Positions 21,731 through 29,019 of a DNA stretch of 29,019 nucleotides are shown here, one piece after another (within the stretch, counting starts at the first letter, position 1; each line of letters starts with the position of its first letter). Origin of the DNA: Ichthyophonus hoferi (lineage: Eukaryota > Opisthokonta > Ichthyosporea > Ichthyophonida > Ichthyophonidae); assembly GCA_002751075.1 (NCBI GenBank), contig NAOQ01000338.1:42274-71292 (forward strand), given 5' to 3'. The notes beneath the pieces are model-generated. The model was not told the DNA's origin and ran no database searches. It saw nothing but the letters and a program-made list of their open reading frames with translations. A program made the translations under genes and the position numbers.

Positions 21731-24380
21731 TGATTATTATTATATTACTGCAAAACCAGTGTCACATATAAGTTATTATCACATAGCATATCAAATTTAG
21801 CACTCAATTAACTATACTGAATTTGTTATCTTAGCCAACTAACTTCAAATATTAGCGACAGTTACACCACACAATGCTTAACTGGAATATCCGGGTAAGT
21901 ATATAAAGATACTAGCTGTTTTAGTATGAAGAACGAACAAACCATATTGTATGAGTATATTAGATGTTTTATTTGTTTTTCTTATTGTGGAACTTTGAAT
22001 GATAATTTAAGGTTAAATCTCGCTGAGAGGAGACGAGGCTTTTCCCTGTTGTTGGGTTAGTCTTTCTAGTCCTCAAACAGATAATTGTTGCCTCATCTTG
22101 CCTTATATGTGTGCGGGTTCACTTGGTCTGAGATGTATCAATAGCCAAAAAGGTTCAGTCCAAATCAATTATCTTGTATTGATTCAGAAGGAAGACACGA
22201 TTCAGGTAGATGTATCCAATAATTTGTAATTCTTCTGGTATAGATTTCTTGAACATTATTTTTTGGCTAAGATTAAAATAATGTAGCAATAGTGTCTAAT
22301 TGCTTGAAGACTAGGCACAGGCTGATCATATTTGTTTAAAGATATTCTTTGTCTCCAATTGCTATTGTGCTTAGAACCATGAAAAAAAATTAGTGCAGCT
22401 AGCCCTCTTTTATAGTTGTATAATTATATACTATTAGATGCTCAGCTTAAGATGAAAAATATTAAGATGGACTATATGCTATACTTCATGCCTGATCGAT
22501 TCAAGTCTTCATCCGTCATCCCCATAATAGTTAACTAATTGTACTACTTTTTTCTGATAATGGCTTTACTAAGAAAGTTATTACAAACTAACATGCCTAC
22601 CTATTAATTTGTCCGGATGTAGAAAGATGTGTCCTATAATAATAATAAATATATGTAAACAATAGCCATGAGCTATACTATGGTCCAGTCGCCACCAGAA
22701 TGTAGTGGCTTCCAAAGATCAATCTGGTCTTCTATAAAGTATCCCTGCGAATTCTAAGTAAACGTGTTTTTGGCGAATCTCCTGAAACCACCCCCCATGA
22801 GTCACCCGCTTGAACACCTCTGATTTGGAATTTCCTCAAATATTATTGGATAAAGGTCACAAGCATGAGCTTATCTCTAACTGCTCAACCGTTTCCTATC
22901 GTCTTTTCCATTTTTAATTTCCTTATTATGCTAATTATGAACAACCATGCATGCATTTACGCTGACTAGTAAAAAGTAACCACAAAAATTGCAATTGGCC
23001 TATTCAACACAAAATTGGTAGGGAGAGTGAGACAAGGTGTGATGTGGTTATCAAACTTGTCAAAAATGACAAAAGCCAATGAACAATATATACTAGAGCC
23101 TTTTGTATGGACAACTTTTTTAGAACCAAAGCGTTCGCTGCACTTAGATTCATTGCTTCTTATTATTCTTGTTCTTATCCCCATTTTTCTACAACATAGA
23201 CCTATGTTCTTTCTTAGATTAGTAGGAATTTGTGGGCTATCATTCATCTAACTGTTTAACAACTTAGCGCTAAAGAGTTGATTATTTTATTGGCATATGC
23301 TGAACTTGATGTTTAGGATGACTTTACATATTGAAGATGTAGCCCTACAATCATCGTATACATTAAATTATACTTTTTCTCTATCAAAAAACTTTTGCAA
23401 CCACTCAACCTTCATTGACATAATCATCTTGCTTGATTATCTAAAGTAACCAAAGCATGTTTATATAATATGCATGATTCTCATGTCTTTTGTCTCCCCT
23501 CTTATACGTACTAGTACGTTTTTATTGCCTTCCAATAGTTCACTGTTGTTTCTGACACTCCTTTAAATGAATATTGCACTATGCACTGTGCTAGATAATT
23601 TCAAGTACTACTAAAACATCCTAGGTTAGTGGCTTTGAAGCTAAAATATTAGAGTTCTAGAAAATTAGTGGTGATCAGCCTACATATCTGTTAAAAATTT
23701 AATTTATTGCTTTATATTCAATCGGAGAAATATGTCATTATGTTTTATCAAATAGAAAGATGGGAGAATAAATAAACTGTTTAAGAATGATTTATGTATT
23801 ATCTCTCCCTCAAATATAACATTTTCAAATTTTTTTTTTTCATTTTCTTTTCCAGGTAGCTTAAAAAATATCTAAAATTGCCTGGAGATTAAGATTAATA
23901 ACTCATAGACAAACATCTACATAGCGTATTAAAATATAATGAAAAGTAACAAAACAAATTCTTTAATAGATTAGAAAAACTATTTATGTGTGATAACAAT
24001 TTAATTCCCTTGGGATCTACATATATGCTTTTGTCCGGGAAATTTCTGACGAATTAGTTGTTACGATTAGGCTCGTATAAAAATAATCTGCTTCGCTCAG
24101 ATTGGAGGAAGGTAGAATTTTATAATTACGATAAAATAGATTTATACAATATTTATTAAATATTATAAACATTTAATAAATAAAATTTTAATATAAAAAC
24201 ATTAAACAATTAATTTTTTTAATATATATATATATATATATGCATACATTGGTTTTAGAAAGTTGTTTTCCTATTCTGTAAAGAATGTCCAGACAAGTAG
24301 CAATTGTGATTGATTTTTCTAAACCAATAAGAATAATCCTGTTGGTCCGATTGATATTAACCATTTCAGATGACGGTTGG
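21731..24380. other. Non-coding region; no gene recognised
   Basis: There are no frames with recognisable domains. Opposed frames of 78 and 93 codons at 23015-23251 (plus) and 23247-22966 (minus) overlap each other and match nothing I know. A donor-like CCGG|GTAAGT occurs at about 21893, with a short open stretch before it. Confidence 0.4.
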
Positions 24381-24996
24381 TTGGTTGCAATCTATTTCGG
24401 CCATATTAAATTTCGGGGGATTCAGTTAATTGAACGGAGGTGGCACTGACGTCACCACCTTTTATTACAAGACTTTAAAACATTCTATCAATAGTAAACA
24501 CTAAAAAAAAAAAATTATTATTATAAAATCGTTAATAATATAATTTTTGTTTCGCAATATAATTACTATGAAAATATATATTTTGATCTATTTTATAATG
24601 TTATTCAAACTTACGGGCCACGTGTTTTGCCCACCCCTATAAACCCCCCTAAAATGAAATTTCCAACTATAACATTTAACATTTACCTTTCATTTCTCCA
24701 TCGGAACAGATTTTTCTTTGTCCACGCGGACCATCGCAATTGATAATTTATCATTCCCTATAGTTAGTTAGTGTAATTCCCTCTTAGGGAAGTAGTCGTA
24801 TTTGTGTTTTTTGTATGAAATATAAATATAAATATATCTCTTTTGAGGGATTTATTTAGTCTTTTGTTTTTATTTCTTTTTTTTATTTCTTTTCTTTTGT
24901 ATGGCTTCGTTGCAGTTAATTTTTTAGTAAGAAGCATCCGTTTTACCTTATATCACATCGGTAAAAGACTCTTGTGTTGACAACCTGCCTTTCAAC
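24381..24996 (+). promoter_or_regulatory. Probable promoter and 5'UTR of the zinc-finger gene
   Basis: This interval holds a full CRE palindrome TGACGTCA at 24447-24454, an E-box CACGTG at 24619-24624 and a GC-richer patch around 24605-24650. A T-rich tract then ends in an acceptor-like TTGCAG at about 24911-24916, which could close a 5'UTR intron. The start codon at 24997 has A at -3. Confidence 0.4.
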
Positions 24997-27900
24997 ATGA
25001 ATAATAACGTTCAGTCAAGCGTCAAGAAGAAGGAAAATTCGGGTCCTCTGCCCATGAAGAGTGAAAAAAGTGAGTAGTTTTGTGTGAATGTGAGTATCAG
25101 CCTTTATTTTCTTGCAGTTGGTTATAATTCTTATTGTCTGGGTGGCATTTAGGAGTATATATTTTATTATTTTATATTATTGCACTTGTTGAGTTGCACA
25201 TGCCAGTTATGTATTAGCTTAAATATAGCTTACACATAGCTGATGTAAGAGTTAAAACAGGAAGAGAAAGAGGGTCATTAAGGCGTGATAATCAAAGAGT
25301 AATAATGAGTTAATATTTAATAATTAATGAGACGTACAATGTTTTTATTCCTTGCTTGTATCATTTTGTTATACCGAATTTTACTTTTTTTTTTTCGCTC
25401 TTTTTGGAGGTGGTATTATATTACAACCTCCAACCACATTCTCTCCTCCTCCCCTCTCCTCCCCTCTCTCAACCACTTTATCATCCATTCATGTATCGAT
25501 TACTCTTTTTAATGCTCATTCTCTTATGTTAAGGTCATTCTCATTTCCATCTATAAAATAATCCTTGTCCTGGGCCATTAACCTCCCTATATATCCATAT
25601 CCAGTGAATTCTACAAATACTCCCCTAGTGATCTTGCCAGACCTGTCTCACGATGCCGAGAGGCCTAAAACACAACCACCCCTCATGGACCCCCTACAAG
25701 TGGAGAAACTGAACCGATTCATGTTTAGTTATGATCCTTACGGCAACAGACGGCCTGTACGAATTAACAATAGACCATACCCACCCTGGACCTATCTACC
25801 AGATATTCTTGATGGCCGCACAGTGGAATTCCGTTATCATCCTGATGTTTTTAAGACTAATCTCTGCAAGAATGGGGCTGATTGTCGTATGCGAGAGACT
25901 TGTCCCTTCATCCATCCTGGTGAACTATATGTTCCTATGTGGAGAAATACTGGCATGTTTTTCGACAACATTTACTACTCGCCCCCTCCTGTGACATGTA
26001 AGTAAGCACAATGATGTAATATGGATCATACCTTATGGATCATACCTTATGGATCATACCTTATGTATGTGTATGAGTCTCCATCTATACTCATATATCC
26101 ATGTACGTAGTTATACTTATTTATTTATTATTATACCGATGTACATGACCATATACATACACCGACCTATAAGCACTTGTTGTCTTTAATTAATATTTTA
26201 TGAATTCATTGCAATTTGCACACATCAATATTATGCCATCACCAACTTCTATGATAGGCTAACATTTATTTTAAAGTTTCTATTTCTATTAGGGTTTTTA
26301 ATCTGTTTTACAGTGTTTTGAAGTTTGTTATCTTTCCTACTTTGGTTTTTATAATCATCTATCCCTGTAATTTTAATTAAAATATAGATATTAATACACG
26401 TTTACGTACGTATATATATATATATTCATATTTCACATAATCCTCTCTATAATATTTTACGTGTAATATGGCTTGCAAAGCCAATCTACCAATCCAATCC
26501 AACAATCCAATTACCCGCTCTCCAAGCTAATTGGTTGGGTATATTTAGCTTCTATCGCATTTACTGTATTTATCCCAGTGATTTTAATCCAATCACATTA
26601 CAGGTAGCATTGTCCGTAGTAAAACTACTGGGTACATACATATTCTATCCCAAAAAATACCTGGATGCTCAACCCATCAACCATTATAAACTTCACACGC
26701 TACGTCACATACTTACCCAGCACTCGCCCTATCAGATGAGTGGTTTAAACACCTGATGCTGGAGTTTAAGACGAAAGGACCTTGCCAAATGAAACAAGAT
26801 CACGATTATAAGAGGTATTTAATAACAACTAATATGACTATATGTAGTTTACTTTGTTTTTGTTTTTACTTATTATGATACACTTTTCTATTTTGCACAT
26901 TTTCATTTGATTTATTTAATATAATATTATATATAGTCTTCAATATATACAATGGCTTAGATATCAGACCTGCTTTTTATTAAAACCAATAGCCTTCTGT
27001 GCTTTTACAGCGATCTTTAGCTTTATCCCTTTCTCTCTTTTTAGAACCACCATTATGTGATTTTTTTTCTAAAAGTAAAAGAGCGACTAATTGACCAATA
27101 AACACAAAGTTTTACAGTTTATTGGCAGTTAATCTACACAATCACCAATTAGAATGTGGTGAGGATCGTATGTAAGAAGGCATAATTTAACGCGTCTTGA
27201 TGTAAAGACCATGATTTTCGGGAAAAAAACATATAAAGCAATAACGTACTAACCCTAGAGATTATTCGCAAGGGTGGAGGTTAAAAAGAAAAGGAGTACA
27301 TGAATTGAATAGAATTGGTACTATTATATAATGTTATAAGAGGTGGTGTAGCAAGGGAAAGGTGCTGATGTATTGTAATGAACAATATATGTATATATGT
27401 AGGCAGGTGTAATTATATATAGGCATATGTATTTAGGTATACATATATGAATATAAGCACTCTCGTTTATATATTTATATTCATATTCGCGCACGTGTTC
27501 TTACATGACCATAGCGGCCATACACCTACCCTATGCATGACCTACTACCTATCAAATAACATTATATGGCCCTACCAGATGCCCCTATTGGCACGCTGAC
27601 CTTAAAGTATTGGATCGCCGTGATCCGCTTCAATACGACCCAGACAAAGATTCGTTTATTCCCCCTCCCCCCGATGCCACTCCTACTGCTAAGCAATTTT
27701 ATCCTTACAACTACAAACGCCAACCTTGTAAGTTTGTACAGAAAGAGGAAAGATGTATCCAGGGCCGTTACTGTACCAACGACCATCTAGGCAGAGAGCC
27801 GCAAGCTATTGTTAGCTACATAGATCGTCTGAAAAGAGAAATGGCGGCAGATTTCTTGGCCAAGAGACAGGGACAAATGGGGGGTGGACTGGGTAGAGAT

Positions 27901-28852
27901 GATGACCTGGACTATTACCAGGGCCCACCCCAATCCCTTGGCGACCATCAATACAATTACGGCCATCCCCCTGGCGGTTACCATGACCACATGAGAGGGG
28001 CCCCCAGTGATCGTATGAGAGATCAGGGTAGAGGGGAGCCCGATCTTGACCACATGTCATCATCGCAGGGAGATGTCAGTCCCCCTCATGGCATTACCCC
28101 CTATGACAACGAAATGCATTCGTTTTTCTCTAGGTAGGTTATATGCATATATGTAGATTTACGTGTATGCGCGATTTATTCTTTTCTAGATGACCTCATT
28201 TCTATTTCTATTTCCATACTCATATTTGTTTTCGATTCTTGCTCTGAGATAGGAGATTATCTTATTATCCGGAACATATGAGATGTATTAGCACATTTTT
28301 TATCCAATATATGATAGTATGTATACATGCATGTATACATCAGTTTAGCTTTTTTTTTCCCGTTTTTTTAATTTTTGTTAACTAAAACATAAAGCAACAA
28401 TCAATATCTATGTACACGTATACCACCTTTGACTTACCCTCTTCCCATCTCTCAGCCGTCCCCCCTCTCTCAACCAATCTCGCAGTCAGTCGCAAGGCAA
28501 CCAAGCCAATTGGGTGCAGTCACAGGGCTTTCCGGGCCCACACCCACCTCATGTGCAAGACTTCGGCCCACCTTACCCACCCCCACAAGGCTTTGGTGTC
28601 TTCCCTCCCTATCCTCCTGGTCAGGGACGCGGGGGGTTCTTTGATGGAAATGTACGTGGACCCCCTCCACCCTCTATGGGTCAACAGGGAGTAGTAGACG
28701 AATATCAGCGTATGATGATGATGCATCAACATCAAATGGGGCATATGGCGCCCCGCCCTGCACCCCCACCCCCTATGCCTGATGGTTCAGGGGTCAGGGA
28801 GCCCGACTCGGCTTTCTGGAACTTCTTGGATGATAATGATTCAAGTATAAGG
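24997..28852 (+). CDS. Tandem CCCH/CHCH-type zinc-finger RNA-binding protein, 3' end outside window
   Basis: Five exons join with fully consistent phases: 24997-25069, 25605-25997, 26721-26814, 27579-28133 and 28456-28852, giving 504 codons with no stop. The protein starts MNNNVQSSVKKKENSG. Finger 1 in exon 2 is C-x5-C-x5-C-x3-H in FKTNLCKNGADC...CPFIHPGE. Finger 2 spans the exon 3/4 junction: SDEWFKHLMLEFKTKGPC with C-x5-H-x4-C-x3-H, followed by RRDPLQYDP, as in plant Arg-rich tandem zinc-finger proteins. Finger 3 is C-x8-C-x5-C-x3-H after YNYKRQPC. Exons 4-5 then encode a long low-complexity Gln/Pro/Gly/Met/Tyr-rich tail with a Met run, a His-Gln patch and an acidic DSAFWNFLDDND segment. 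Such proteins bind AU-rich or similar mRNA elements and steer mRNA decay or translation in the cytoplasm and RNA granules. The last exon ends in phase 0 at a GTATGT donor, so more follows to the right. Confidence 0.93.
26021..26062. repeat. 14-bp tandem repeat, three copies
   Basis: Three exact copies of ATGGATCATACCTT lie 23 bases after the donor of zinc-finger exon 2. Confidence 0.95.
27095..27125. repeat. Short hairpin CCAATAAAC/GTTTATTGG
   Basis: Perfect 9-bp arms (27095-27103 and 27117-27125) with a 13-base loop lie in the intron before the zinc-finger exon 27579-28133. Confidence 0.75.
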
Positions 28853-28910
28853 GTATGTCTGCATTCGTACTTGCATATATGTGGTTACACATACACATAC
28901 ATGCCTGCTA

Positions 28911-28949
<39 letters not shown>

Positions 28950-29019
28950 CTTTTTTTTTTTTTTCTTTGTTTCTACCTTCTTGTCTTTTTACCCTTTTTT
29001 CCTTTTTTCTTTTCTTATT
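28911..29019. repeat. Long T-rich (poly-T, then TC) tract at window edge
   Basis: Over 50 nearly uninterrupted T residues are followed by T/C-rich sequence to the end of the window, in the intron after zinc-finger exon 28456-28852. It may merge with the polypyrimidine tract of the next acceptor; the homopolymer length may be imprecise. Confidence 0.9.

Noticed and set aside
22966-23251. Opposed open frames of 93 and 78 codons
   Set aside because: They overlap on opposite strands, have no recognisable motif and no supporting splice or start context.
27562-28063. Minus-strand and alternative-frame open stretches over the zinc-finger exon
   Set aside because: They are shadows of the strongly supported plus-strand exon 27579-28133.
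1-29019. CRISPR arrays, bacterial operons, rRNA genes
   Set aside because: There are no spaced direct repeats, no ribosome-binding-site-led gene strings and no rRNA-like sequence; the window is eukaryotic nuclear DNA.

Overview
This is a very AT-rich stretch (roughly 30% GC by eye) of an intron-dense eukaryotic nuclear genome. Introns are mostly 200-900 bases, often full of simple repeats, with GTAAG/GTATGT donors and a CTAAT-type branch site close to the acceptor. There is no bacterial-style gene packing. The ubiquitin-ligase gene is strikingly animal-like, whereas the zinc-finger gene most resembles the tandem CCCH proteins of plants. That mix would suit a unicellular relative of animals or another deep-branching eukaryote, but I cannot name the species.

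Layout. (1) 115-3202, minus strand: 5' and middle exons of a leucine-rich-repeat protein (LRRC74/LRRC34-like) whose 3' end lies left of the window. (2) 5507-15997, minus strand: a nearly complete gene for an AMFR/gp78-type ER ubiquitin ligase, rebuilt from 17 phase-compatible exons. It has a multi-span membrane domain, a RING-H2 finger split by an intron and a CUE domain split by an intron. One small exon between RING and CUE is unresolved. (3) About 16-20.8 kb: mostly non-coding, with scattered coding-like fragments on the plus strand. Three of these (19442-19866) join through canonical splice sites into a 78-residue protein I do not recognise. (4) 20877-21730: a small non-coding fossil element, flanked by a 5-bp direct repeat, with a large hairpin terminal repeat and an initiator-tRNA-Met primer-binding site. 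(5) 21.7-24.4 kb: no gene recognised. (6) 24997-28852, plus strand: first five coding exons (504 codons, all phases consistent) of a tandem zinc-finger RNA-binding protein, whose finger types occur in a permuted order compared with plants. It runs off the right edge.

The three main genes do not form a pathway. The two minus-strand genes lie head-to-tail; the zinc-finger gene is transcribed away from them, with about 9 kb between its start codon and that of the ligase gene. Notable non-genic features are pentanucleotide satellites in several introns, a triplicated intron/exon boundary in the LRR gene, several hairpins, and an apparent excess of CCAAT/ATTGG words.
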